Made by a program: the position numbers and the translations under genes
Assembly (NCBI GenBank): GCA_947498775.1
Contig: CANMLL010000004.1
Span: 1 to 64,000 of the forward strand
DNA: 64,000 nucleotides
Reading direction: 5' to 3'
Source of the DNA: an uncultured Aquimarina sp.
Lineage (GTDB): Bacteria; Bacteroidota; Bacteroidia; Flavobacteriales; Flavobacteriaceae
The notes under the pieces: model-generated
Told to the model about the DNA's origin: nothing
Database searches by the model: none
What the model saw: the letters and a program-made list of their open reading frames with translations, nothing else
Part shown: one piece after another, positions 10,022-17,109 of the stretch
Layout: every line of letters begins with the position of its first letter
How positions within the stretch are numbered: the first letter of the stretch is position 1

Positions 10022-10414
10022 ATGAACTTAAGAGGAAGAAATAAAGTGAGTCCAGAGTTTAGCATGTCGTCAATGACAGATATTGTATTTCTGTTATTGG
10101 TGTTTTTCTTGTTAACGTCTCCGGCAATTACCCCAGAAGCCTTGGATCTTATATTACCAAAGGCCAAAGGAAAGAGCTCTAATGTTCAAAATATATCGGT
10201 AAGCATTACGAATAAGTTGCAGTATTATGTAGACGATGAGCGTATTAGCCAAAGTAGGCTAGAATCAACATTATTATCTCGTTTACAAGGACAAAATGAA
10301 CCTACTATTATTCTGAGAGCAGAGGAAGGTGTTCCTATCGAAAAAGCTGTTGGAGTAATGGATATTGCAAATCGAAATAAGTTTAAAGTGATACTGGCTG
10401 TGAAACCAGATTAA
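10022..10414 (+). CDS. exbD: ExbD/TolR biopolymer transport protein
   Basis: A 130-residue protein with a short cytoplasmic N-terminus, one membrane helix that carries the essential aspartate (SMTDIVFLLLVFFLLTSP) and a small periplasmic domain, as usual for ExbD. It partners with ExbB, 1 bp upstream, and with the TonB-like protein, 1 bp downstream, in the motor that drives outer-membrane receptors. Confidence 0.93.
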   Translation: MNLRGRNKVSPEFSMSSMTDIVFLLLVFFLLTSPAITPEALDLILPKAKGKSSNVQNISVSITNKLQYYVDDERISQSRLESTLLSRLQGQNEPTIILRAEEGVPIEKAVGVMDIANRNKFKVILAVKPD

Positions 10415-10415
10415 T

Positions 10416-11312
10416 ATGATAAATTTAGATACAAGACATAAAAGAAAGTCCTTTGTGCTTACCTTGCTATTGCACATAGGGCTTATTTTTTTATTGTTTT
10501 ATCTAAGTCTAAACTATATAGTTCCTGAAGAAGAAAGTGGAATTGCTGTTAATTTTGGAACAACGGTAACAGGATCCGGTAAAGTACAACCTAACAAGCC
10601 TGTTAAAACATCTCCTAAAAATACGACACCAGAAGCCACTCCGGTAACACCAGAACCGCAAGAAGATTCCCCAGAAATCAAAGAAGAAGTAGTTACGCAA
10701 GACACAGAAGATGCACCAGTAATTGATAAGAAACCGAAGAAGAAACCTAGAAAAAAGGTAGAAAAACCTAAAGAGGAGCCTAAAAAAATAACGGATCAAA
10801 AACCTGTAAAAAACCCAACAAAGGAGAAACCTGTAAAAAAGGTGGAAGAAAAGAAACCAGACCCGAAACCAGATAAGTCTACATTAGATATCTTAAATAG
10901 TTTTTCTAATGGCCCTAAGAATGATGGTCAGACTAAAGGTGGAGAAGGAAATGACAGATCGCCTGGCGATAAAGGAAGCCCAGATGGTGATCCTAATGCT
11001 AAATCCTATTATGGCAATGGAAAAGGATTGGATGGAGACGGAAATTATAGACTAGGAGGTAGGAAAGCTTTAAATAAAGAAAAATTTGTCCAGGATTGTA
11101 ACGAATCTGGTATTGTTGTGGTTAAAATAGAGGTAAATCAAAATGGTAAAGTCATTAGAGCTACCCCTGGGGTTAAAGGAACTACGAATAGCACTTCTTG
11201 CTTAATGGAACCCGCAAAAAGAGCTGCATTAGCAACCGTATTTAATAGCGACTCTAAAGCACCTGTAAAGCAGGTTGGGACAATAATTTATCAATTTAAA
11301 CTTTCCGAATAA
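10416..11312 (+). CDS. tonB: TonB-like energy transducer
   Basis: A 298-residue protein: cytoplasmic basic N-terminus, one membrane anchor near residues 14-33, a long Pro/Lys/Glu-rich linker (about residues 45-155, with many KKP and EKP units) that can span the periplasm, and a C-terminal domain near residues 215-298 (IVVVKIEVNQNGKV, then GTIIYQFKLSE). It would carry the ExbB-ExbD motion to SusC/FecA-type receptors in the outer membrane. A Gly/Asp-rich stretch precedes the C-terminal domain. Confidence 0.85.
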   Translation: MINLDTRHKRKSFVLTLLLHIGLIFLLFYLSLNYIVPEEESGIAVNFGTTVTGSGKVQPNKPVKTSPKNTTPEATPVTPEPQEDSPEIKEEVVTQDTEDAPVIDKKPKKKPRKKVEKPKEEPKKITDQKPVKNPTKEKPVKKVEEKKPDPKPDKSTLDILNSFSNGPKNDGQTKGGEGNDRSPGDKGSPDGDPNAKSYYGNGKGLDGDGNYRLGGRKALNKEKFVQDCNESGIVVVKIEVNQNGKVIRATPGVKGTTNSTSCLMEPAKRAALATVFNSDSKAPVKQVGTIIYQFKLSE

Positions 11313-11318
11313 AAGAAA

Positions 11319-12536
11319 ATGAATTATAGGGAGACCCTAGATTGGATGTTTGCCCAATTACCAATGTATCAACGCCAAGGAGCGAGCGCTTATAAAATTG
11401 ATCTTCAAAATACTATTCGATTAGCAGACTATCTGGGAAATCCACAGACCGATTTTAAAAGTATTCATGTTGGCGGTACCAACGGGAAAGGCTCTACCAG
11501 TCATATGTTGGCTTCGATTCTGCAAGAAGCGGGCTATAAAGTGGGATTATATACCTCCCCTCATTTAAAAGATTTCAGAGAACGTATTCGAATTAACGGT
11601 AAAGAAATTACCAAAGAATATGTAGTCGATTTTGTTCAGAAACATCAACTTTTTTTTGAAGAAAATCAATTGTCTTTTTTTGAAATGACTGTGGGGATGG
11701 CATTTCAATATTTTGCAGACTCGAATATAGACATTGCTATAATCGAAGTGGGTTTAGGAGGAAGACTAGATTCTACAAATATTATTACTCCTGAAATCTC
11801 GGTAATCACAAATATTGGTCTTGATCATACTCGTTTTTTGGGTAATACACTTACCAAAATAGCAATCGAGAAAGCCGGAATTATTAAAGAAAACACACCT
11901 GTAATTATAGGAAGAACTACTCCCGAGACAAAAAAAGTATTTGCTGCAAAAGCAGCGGCTTGTAATAGTGATTTATACTTCGCTTCTGAATATGAAGAAA
12001 GAATTTATACTTCAGATTTAAAGGGAGATTATCAAAAAGAAAACATAAGAACAGCATTACAAACCATTTCTATTTTGAAGAATATGGGGTGGAATATTAA
12101 TCAGGAAATTACTGAAAGAGGCCTTAAAAAAGTGGTTTCTAATACAGGCTTGTTGGGTCGATGGCAAGTTTTGCAACAAAATCCAAAGGTGATTTGTGAT
12201 ACAGCTCATAATATAGATGGATTAAAAGTAGTTTTAAGACAGTTATTAGTAGAAGTCTATGATCATCTTCATATTGTGCTAGGAGTGGTTAATGATAAAG
12301 ATTTACACGCAATACTATCTCTTTTTCCAACCAGTGCGCAATACTATTTTGCAAAACCAGATATTCCCAGAGGATTGGATGAAAAAAAACTAAGAAAGAC
12401 AGCAGAAAAGTTTAATTTACAGGGAGAGGATTATAATTCTGTAAAAGAAGCTTATAATGCTGCATTACAACAAGCTACAATTAAAGATGTGGTGTATGTT
12501 GGAGGAAGTACATTTGTAGTAGCGGAAATAATTTAA
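11319..12536 (+). CDS. folC: Dihydrofolate/folylpolyglutamate synthase
   Basis: A 405-residue Mur-ligase-family enzyme that adds glutamate to dihydropteroate or tetrahydrofolate. The ATP-binding loop reads GGTNGKGSTSHM near residues 51-62, followed by YTSPHLKDFRERIRING and the Mg-binding EVGLGGRLDSTN; the C-terminal domain has VICDTAHNIDG. It lies 6 bp after tonB at the end of the exbB-exbD-tonB run, an arrangement common in flavobacteria. Length and motifs are complete. Confidence 0.93.
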   Translation: MNYRETLDWMFAQLPMYQRQGASAYKIDLQNTIRLADYLGNPQTDFKSIHVGGTNGKGSTSHMLASILQEAGYKVGLYTSPHLKDFRERIRINGKEITKEYVVDFVQKHQLFFEENQLSFFEMTVGMAFQYFADSNIDIAIIEVGLGGRLDSTNIITPEISVITNIGLDHTRFLGNTLTKIAIEKAGIIKENTPVIIGRTTPETKKVFAAKAAACNSDLYFASEYEERIYTSDLKGDYQKENIRTALQTISILKNMGWNINQEITERGLKKVVSNTGLLGRWQVLQQNPKVICDTAHNIDGLKVVLRQLLVEVYDHLHIVLGVVNDKDLHAILSLFPTSAQYYFAKPDIPRGLDEKKLRKTAEKFNLQGEDYNSVKEAYNAALQQATIKDVVYVGGSTFVVAEII

Positions 12537-12554
12537 TTTTTCTTTAAAATTCTT

Positions 12555-12584
12555 TTGGTAGACTATAAAACTGTCTTATATTTG
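12555..12584 (+). promoter_or_regulatory. Bacteroidota promoter for tRNA-Val
   Basis: TTG at 12555-12557 and TATATTTG at 12577-12584 match the Bacteroidota -33 TTG and -7 TANNTTTG elements with a 19-bp spacer. The tRNA starts 22 bp further on. Confidence 0.65.
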
Positions 12585-12605
12585 CATCCGCAATCGCAAG
12601 ATAGC

Positions 12606-12680
12606 GGGCGCGTAGCTCAGTTGGTTCAGAGCACTTGGTTTACACCCAAGGGGTCAGGGGTTCGAATCCCTTCGCGCCCA
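12606..12680 (+). tRNA. tRNA-Val (anticodon TAC)
   Basis: A full cloverleaf: acceptor GGGCGCG pairs with CGCGCCC; the anticodon stem CTTGG/CCAAG encloses loop TTTACAC with anticodon TAC (valine, GTN codons); the T arm is GGGGTTCGAATCCC. The next base is C and CCA is not fully encoded. Its last 22 bases plus one base form the left copy of the 23-bp repeat repeated at 26307-26329, so the gene is the attachment site of the island that follows and its 3' end was probably supplied by the inserted element. Confidence 0.97.
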
Positions 12681-12681
12681 C
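12659..12681. repeat. Left attachment site (attL) in tRNA-Val
   Basis: The 23-bp segment from GGTTCGAATCCC to CGCGCCCAC is identical to 26307-26329. It covers the T arm and 3' acceptor strand of the tRNA, a common target of tyrosine recombinases. The integrase gene begins 230 bp downstream. Confidence 0.88.
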
Positions 12682-12702
12682 TTTTAAAGTCTAAACGAAA
12701 AT

Positions 12703-12737
12703 AAAACCTTGCATATCTTATTGATTTGCAAGGTTTT
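12703..12737 (+). terminator. Terminator after tRNA-Val
   Basis: AAAACCTTGCA pairs with TGCAAGGTTTT. It starts 21 bp after the tRNA and lies inside the inserted element. Its stem differs from the CCTGTAAAT stem that follows each of the other three tRNA 3'-end copies in the window. Confidence 0.75.
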
Positions 12738-12783
12738 GTATTTTTTAGGATATCATTTGATATCATATAAAATGGGGTGTTTT

Positions 12784-12831
12784 GGTCTGTAATTCGGTTA
12801 GTAAAAATTTCTTTAAAAGTGTTAACCGAAT
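12784..12831. repeat. Candidate integrase arm sites, left end
   Basis: GGTCTGTAATTCGGTTAGTA and one more A (12784-12804) recur exactly at 26237-26257 near the right end of the element. Its core ATTCGGTTA also occurs here as the inverted copy TAACCGAAT about 30 bp further on. Paired sites inside both ends are what arm-type binding sites of a tyrosine recombinase look like; the role is inferred. Confidence 0.55.
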
Positions 12832-12910
12832 AAGTATGTAATTAACTATATTACAGTGATTTAAGATTTGACTTTCGTAGGTAATTTTCGTTCAATTTAA
12901 CACAAAACCT

Positions 12911-14218
12911 ATGAGAACTCGGTCAACATTTTCCATCAGTTTCTGGATAAGTACTGCCAGAAGGGATGACAACACTGCAAAAATCTACGCTCGAATCACT
13001 CTTAATTCGAGGAGAGTGAACCTAAGCTTAAAGTACACCATTCCAATAGATACGTGGGATAGCAAGGCGTCTAAAGTAATAGGTCGTACAAAACAATCCC
13101 TAGAAATCAACAGTTATCTGAAAGAAGTCGAATCCGAACTTTTTCAATGCTATCGGGAGTTACGTTCCTCAACGCCCTATATCACGCCACAGATGGTCAA
13201 GGCCAAATACTTTGGCGAAGACGATAGCCAGATGACCTTGACGGGACTATTTGAATACCACAACACTCACTGTGCACATCTTCTAAGTAAGGCGACCATC
13301 AGTCATTATAAAACCACCCAAAAATATCTTCTCAGGTATGTAAAAAAACAATACAAAAGTGACGATTATAAGTTGTGTCTTCTTGACCATCGATTTATTG
13401 TAGGGTTTGAAACATTCTTGCGCAAGCTGCACCCGGTACATTACCACGGAAAGCTTTCGAATAACGGCGCAATGAAACATATTCAGCGTTTGCGAAAAAT
13501 GACCACGATGGCGGCTCACAATGAATGGATAGACCGGAACCCCTTTCAAAAATTCAGGGTCAGAATGGAGAAAAAGGAGCGGGAGTTTTTGACCTTAGAA
13601 GAGCTCAAAGACATTCAAGAGTATCGTACGAACATCGAGCGACTCAGAATAGTGAAAGACTTGTTTGTCTTTAGCTGCTATACTGGGATTGCCTATTGTG
13701 ACATAATGAATTTGACTGACGATAATATTGTGATTGGAATAGATGGGAAATACTGGATAAGCACCAAAAGACTTAAAACAAAGAACACCTTCAAGCTTCC
13801 CTTGATTGGACCGACCCTACCAATCATAAAACAATACCAAAACCATCCAAAACGCGAAGATGATAACCTCTTTCCAAGAATATCTAATCAAAAATTAAAC
13901 AGTTATTTAAAGGAAGTGGCAGATACATGCGGTATTAATAATAAAAATCTCACCTTCCATATGGCGAGACATACGTTTGCTACAACCGTAACCCTTAGAA
14001 ATGGAGTGCCCATTGAGACGGTCTCAAAAATGCTAGGGCATAGCCATTTAGGAACTACTCAAATTTATGCTCGTGTACTGGACGAAAAAATCAGTGACGA
14101 TATGAGCGGCTTAGAAGAAAAATTTGAGGATGGGTACTTGGGTTCGAATCCAAATTTTAGGTTCGAATCCTTGAAAAAAAGGTTTCAAAATCCTGACTGC
14201 GAAGGAGGGGTTTTGTAA
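12911..14218 (+). CDS. Tyrosine recombinase (element integrase)
   Basis: A 435-residue site-specific integrase of the Bacteroidota type: N-terminal arm-binding domain (FWISTARRDDNTAKIYARI), a SAM-like core-binding domain at about residues 100-215, and a catalytic domain. Visible active-site parts are HMARHTFATT (H-x-x-R), LGHSHLGTTQIYARV (late His and nucleophile Tyr) and the RLKTKNTFKLPL beta-hairpin. The usual first arginine is replaced (CYTGIAYCDI), which is common in this family. It lies directly inside attL. The C-terminal tail is encoded by DNA with two exact copies of the T-arm sequence GGTTCGAATCC (14141-14151 and 14160-14170). Confidence 0.95.
   Translation: MRTRSTFSISFWISTARRDDNTAKIYARITLNSRRVNLSLKYTIPIDTWDSKASKVIGRTKQSLEINSYLKEVESELFQCYRELRSSTPYITPQMVKAKYFGEDDSQMTLTGLFEYHNTHCAHLLSKATISHYKTTQKYLLRYVKKQYKSDDYKLCLLDHRFIVGFETFLRKLHPVHYHGKLSNNGAMKHIQRLRKMTTMAAHNEWIDRNPFQKFRVRMEKKEREFLTLEELKDIQEYRTNIERLRIVKDLFVFSCYTGIAYCDIMNLTDDNIVIGIDGKYWISTKRLKTKNTFKLPLIGPTLPIIKQYQNHPKREDDNLFPRISNQKLNSYLKEVADTCGINNKNLTFHMARHTFATTVTLRNGVPIETVSKMLGHSHLGTTQIYARVLDEKISDDMSGLEEKFEDGYLGSNPNFRFESLKKRFQNPDCEGGVL
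14141..14170 (+). repeat. Two T-arm-like 11-mers inside the integrase gene
   Basis: GGTTCGAATCC occurs at 14141-14151 and again at 14160-14170 within the coding sequence for the integrase tail. It equals the first 11 bases of the 23-bp attachment repeat. The function is unknown. Confidence 0.7.
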
Positions 14219-14364
14219 AGCAAGAGGGTAACACGCTAACGCGATGTTTCATTTTTTAAACCCTTCATTTACAATTAAATAAAAACAATTTACTCCTTAG
14301 AATTACTAAAAGATTACGCCAAAAGGCCAGCCAGCCCCTGTAAACATTGAAAATAGTTACTGTA

Positions 14365-14928
14365 ATGGATTCAAAAATCAAAAGAAAAAACACTTTTTCG
14401 GCCATAAGTATCAATCGGATTACCGCAGAACGATTTCGAACTTATTCTAAGACTGTTTGCCAGTCACATTCGGAAACAATAGATACGATGATTGATTTTT
14501 TCGAGAAAACAAGAGTTAGTCCAAAAGACGAGGTCGCAATTTCTTTCTTCAAATTTCAAAAACAACTTATGGGTCGTTTCGACTTCCTTGAAGAATTGTT
14601 GCGAAGCATAGAGCGGGAACATTTAATTCCAACCAAGAAGATGTTGGAGAGCCTATTTAATGGAACTGTTCTTCAAGAAAAGAAGCAACCCTTACTCATT
14701 GAAAAGAAAAAAATGGAAAGAACTGTAAGGACAGAAGCACAAGTTGATGCGAAATTTTATAAAGCTTATATTGCAACCAGTGAGAAATATCGTAGATATT
14801 TGTCTGAGATACTGGGTAAAGTGACCAGAGTGCAACCCACTTTTGGTAAGGCTTATTTCAGATTGGATATTGATGGTGAAGCGTTAGAAAAAATTCGCCA
14901 AGAATTGAATGGATTTGAACATAAGTAA
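14365..14928 (+). CDS. bfmA: BfmA/BtgA-family mobilization protein
   Basis: A protein of about 187 residues (a TTG at 14347 would add six) resembling BfmA/BtgA mobilization accessory proteins of Bacteroidota elements: a short ribbon-helix-helix-like start (SAISINRITAERFRTYSKTV, then SHSETIDTMIDFFEKTRV) and a helical remainder. Such proteins help a relaxase process the transfer origin. No MobB-type relaxase follows; the next 1 kb is non-coding or decayed, so the element is probably mobilizable only in trans or has lost transfer. The ATG at 14365 is preferred over the upstream TTG. Confidence 0.75.
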   Translation: MDSKIKRKNTFSAISINRITAERFRTYSKTVCQSHSETIDTMIDFFEKTRVSPKDEVAISFFKFQKQLMGRFDFLEELLRSIEREHLIPTKKMLESLFNGTVLQEKKQPLLIEKKKMERTVRTEAQVDAKFYKAYIATSEKYRRYLSEILGKVTRVQPTFGKAYFRLDIDGEALEKIRQELNGFEHK

Positions 14929-15391
14929 GATGCGCCCTATGCGGTTTTTGCTTCACACTTATCTGTCGGAACACTACAAAAACCGTACAGGATCCACGCG
15001 CAGGTTAGTTATGGTGGATTTGGGGGCAGCTAAGTTAGATTTTCAAAAGAATTTTAGGAATTAGCATTATATTTATACCTCGTTTTTTTAAGGGCTGCAC
15101 TGTGTTTGTCAGCGTTTGTTTCTTTTAGTTTGTTTACGTTTGAAGTTTCCATTGAACGGCAGGAAAATCTTTAAAACTATATATGCTCTAATATGGAGTG
15201 CCATTTTTGAAACTCAACAAAAACATCTGTGAATCCACAACTATTAGCTAAAAATAATTTCCTCGAAATGTTCAAGAGCATTAAATCATCCCCCCGACTC
15301 GGCAGGGGATAACGTGATATCCTCACTACCAATAGGATGATCAAAAACTGAATCTTGAATTATACTTCAAGTTTACCAAAAATAGCTGGTG
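14929..15391. other. Decayed non-coding region after bfmA
   Basis: No intact gene is present. GCGGTTTTTG at 14941-14950 can pair with CAAAAACCGT at 14977-14986 and may end the bfmA transcript. On the minus strand, about 15190-15360 can be read in alternating frames as short protein-like pieces (for example DHPIGSEDITLSPAE), which may continue the pseudogene at 15392-15712. A relaxase gene would be expected here in an intact mobilizable element and is absent. Confidence 0.45.
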
Positions 15392-15712
15392 CTAATCAGC
15401 ATAAATTTCATTTGGAAATTCTTGAGAATGTCTCCTTTCATTTTTATCATATTCCATCCAACCCGATAACATTGTGTAAGCTTTTTCCTCAAATTCTACG
15501 TTTGAACCTCCAATATGTCCAGAACTAGAATTACTAATTTCAACAAGTGTGCCATACAATTACCGTTGATATGTGTGAAATAGGTCTTCGCCTAGGCTGT
15601 CACCTACTTGGTCTGCAGAAAATATTATAGTATTAGTCGATGCGTTGTATTGGGCAAATGCACCCAGACTTAACTGGCTTATTGATGTATTTACGCTTTT
15701 TCGACGTAATAA
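15392..15712 (-). pseudogene. Decayed C-terminus of a toxin-like protein
   Basis: Reading the minus strand in one frame gives a protein-like string broken by a single TAA at about residue 49: it includes SVNTSISQLSLGAFAQYN, NTIIFSADQVGDSLGEDLFH followed by TYQ, then after the stop GGSNVEFEEKAYTMLSGW. The pattern of a helix ending in LFHxYQ, followed by SNVEFEEKA, resembles C-terminal domains of Bacteroidota polymorphic toxins (HAYQ type). There is no plausible start and upstream frames are broken. I translated this by eye; the toxin link is family recollection and not proven. Confidence 0.45.
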
Positions 15713-15921
15713 TTATTTAGCCAATTCAAACAAAATTCATCGTTATCTATTTTTAAAAATCGTTTGGTCATTTTTCCTCGAAGTCAGGAGACTTTTAAGA
15801 GTGAGACTATGAATACAACTGTTGCGCCGGCATAGATTTTGAGTTATTTGAATACATAAACATTCCCAAAGAGATCAGACTTTGGGGTTATTTTATTATA
15901 GGTTAGACATAATATATAAAA

Positions 15922-16314
15922 CTATTCTGGAGTGGCTAACATATTGAGATTTAGAGTAAGATTTTTAAACTCCCATTTGTTGTTGGATAACTCCATAAGT
16001 TCTAAACAAAAATCTTTAAATATCATAAATTTTCCTGAATTCGTACTTCCAACTTGGCTTTCAAAAAACTTACCAGGACCACAAAGTTCTAATTTATCTA
16101 CAAAATAATACTTATCCTTTCCGATTAAAACACCATTAGAATACGTTAACATTTCAGTTGATGTGAATACAATCTTATAAGTATGATTTTCAACTCCTTG
16201 GATGATCCAGTTTTTAGATTTAAGAATATCTCGAGCATTAGAGGGGATATTGGATTGAGCAGCGCAGCCTAAACTAAATATCATTAGTAGTGAAAATATT
16301 ATAAAGTGTTTCAT
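15922..16314 (-). CDS. Small secreted lipoprotein-like protein
   Basis: About 130 residues from the ATG at 16314: a signal sequence MKHFIIFSLLMIFSLGCAAQ with a lipobox-like SLGC, then a beta-rich domain of about 110 residues with no family I recognise (IFTSTEML-type pattern, LTYSNGVLIGKDKYYF, WEFKNLTLNLN). The start region lies in an 18-bp tandem repeat, so two more in-frame ATGs exist at 16332 and 16350; the one nearest the hydrophobic core gives the best signal peptide. It is the last gene of the leftward secreted-protein series but is separated from its neighbour by a terminator at 16515-16552. Confidence 0.65.
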   Translation of the reverse strand: MKHFIIFSLLMIFSLGCAAQSNIPSNARDILKSKNWIIQGVENHTYKIVFTSTEMLTYSNGVLIGKDKYYFVDKLELCGPGKFFESQVGSTNSGKFMIFKDFCLELMELSNNKWEFKNLTLNLNMLATPE

Positions 16315-16356
16315 TTTTATAAAGTATTTCATTTTTATAAAGTATTTCATTTTTAT
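16301..16356. repeat. 18-bp tandem repeat over a start codon
   Basis: About three copies of an 18-bp unit (TTTCATTTTTATAAAGTA on the plus strand) place three in-frame ATG codons 18 bp apart on the minus strand at 16314, 16332 and 16350, each read as MKxFIK-like. Gain or loss of units would change the leader length or translation of the lipoprotein gene. Confidence 0.7.
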
Positions 16357-16514
16357 TTATAGTCTTTAATTGTAACAATATAATTTCTAGGAAAATTTGA
16401 TGGGGGAGCCTCCTGACAAGTCTTCTACCAATGATTTCAGATCTTGGTTCATCTTTGATAAATTTTGCTATTGCTAACATTAAGTTTTCCATATTCTATT
16501 TGCTAAATCAAAAA

Positions 16515-16552
16515 CAAAAACCCCCCTAGAATTTTAACTCTAAAAGGGTTTT
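16515..16552. terminator. Intrinsic terminator, minus-strand operon
   Basis: AAAACCC pairs with GGGTTTT across CCCTAGAATTTTAACTCTAAAA, with a secondary TAGA/TCTA pairing inside; A and T runs flank it. It follows the 170-residue secreted-protein gene on the minus strand. Confidence 0.65.
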
Positions 16553-16579
16553 AATTTTTTTGCTTAATTGGATAATAAT

Positions 16580-17092
16580 CTACATTCTAGTTAAAAAACC
16601 TTTCACCTTGCTCTTATCGACCTCAAACTCTATAGGAGTGAAATCTTTTTTTGACGTGTATAGATTGCCTTTTAAACAAATTGTATCGCCTACTATCTTA
16701 ACTAAATAAACATCTTTTATAAACTCATTTTTGTTTGACTTATTTAAATAAGTCTGACTATTAAGTGAAGCCATGTCATCATAAATCTTCCAATTTTCAA
16801 CAAAAATGACATCTCTATCTAGAATAAATAACTCTACTTCATCATAAGAACTTAATAATAAATGTCTGGTTCTATTATGCCCAGTCATTGGTTTTTTCTT
16901 TATGTTTAAAACATTAATGATTGTATCATTTTCGTTTGATTTAAAATCAAGAAGAATTGACTTCCCTTTAAAAGTATCATCTAACTCTGAAATAGAATTA
17001 TATTGGATATCCCAACTTGCTTGTGAAAATATTGGGTGTATTGCTCCAATAAAACATACACATATTATCGATATTCTAATATTATTAATCAT
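16580..17092 (-). CDS. Secreted protein of unknown function
   Basis: 170 residues with an N-terminal signal peptide (hydrophobic SIICVCFIGAIHPIF, cleavage near FSQA) and a mature domain of about 145 residues rich in beta-type sequence and acidic residues (SILLDFKSNENDTIINVL, EVELFILDRDVIFVENWK). I recognise no family. It lies 17 bp downstream of the HExxH protein gene and is surely in its operon. Position right after a toxin-like C-terminus would fit an immunity or chaperone partner, but that is conjecture. Confidence 0.7.
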   Translation of the reverse strand: MINNIRISIICVCFIGAIHPIFSQASWDIQYNSISELDDTFKGKSILLDFKSNENDTIINVLNIKKKPMTGHNRTRHLLLSSYDEVELFILDRDVIFVENWKIYDDMASLNSQTYLNKSNKNEFIKDVYLVKIVGDTICLKGNLYTSKKDFTPIEFEVDKSKVKGFLTRM

Positions 17093-17109
17093 GTTATATA
17101 AATTTTAAA

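Noticed and set aside
15691..15771. 26-codon minus-strand ORF (MTKRFLKIDNDEFCLNWLNN...)
   Set aside because: Reads like protein but is very short and lies at the upstream edge of the decayed toxin-like gene; more likely a frameshifted piece of it than a gene.
16274..16492. 72-codon minus-strand ORF (MENLMLAIAKFIKDEPRSEI...) between the small lipoprotein and the terminator
   Set aside because: It overlaps the lipoprotein gene start and the tandem repeat, ends in repeat-encoded sequence and has no clear ribosome-binding site. Its first 35 residues look partly protein-like, so it could be a gene remnant, but I cannot support it as a gene.
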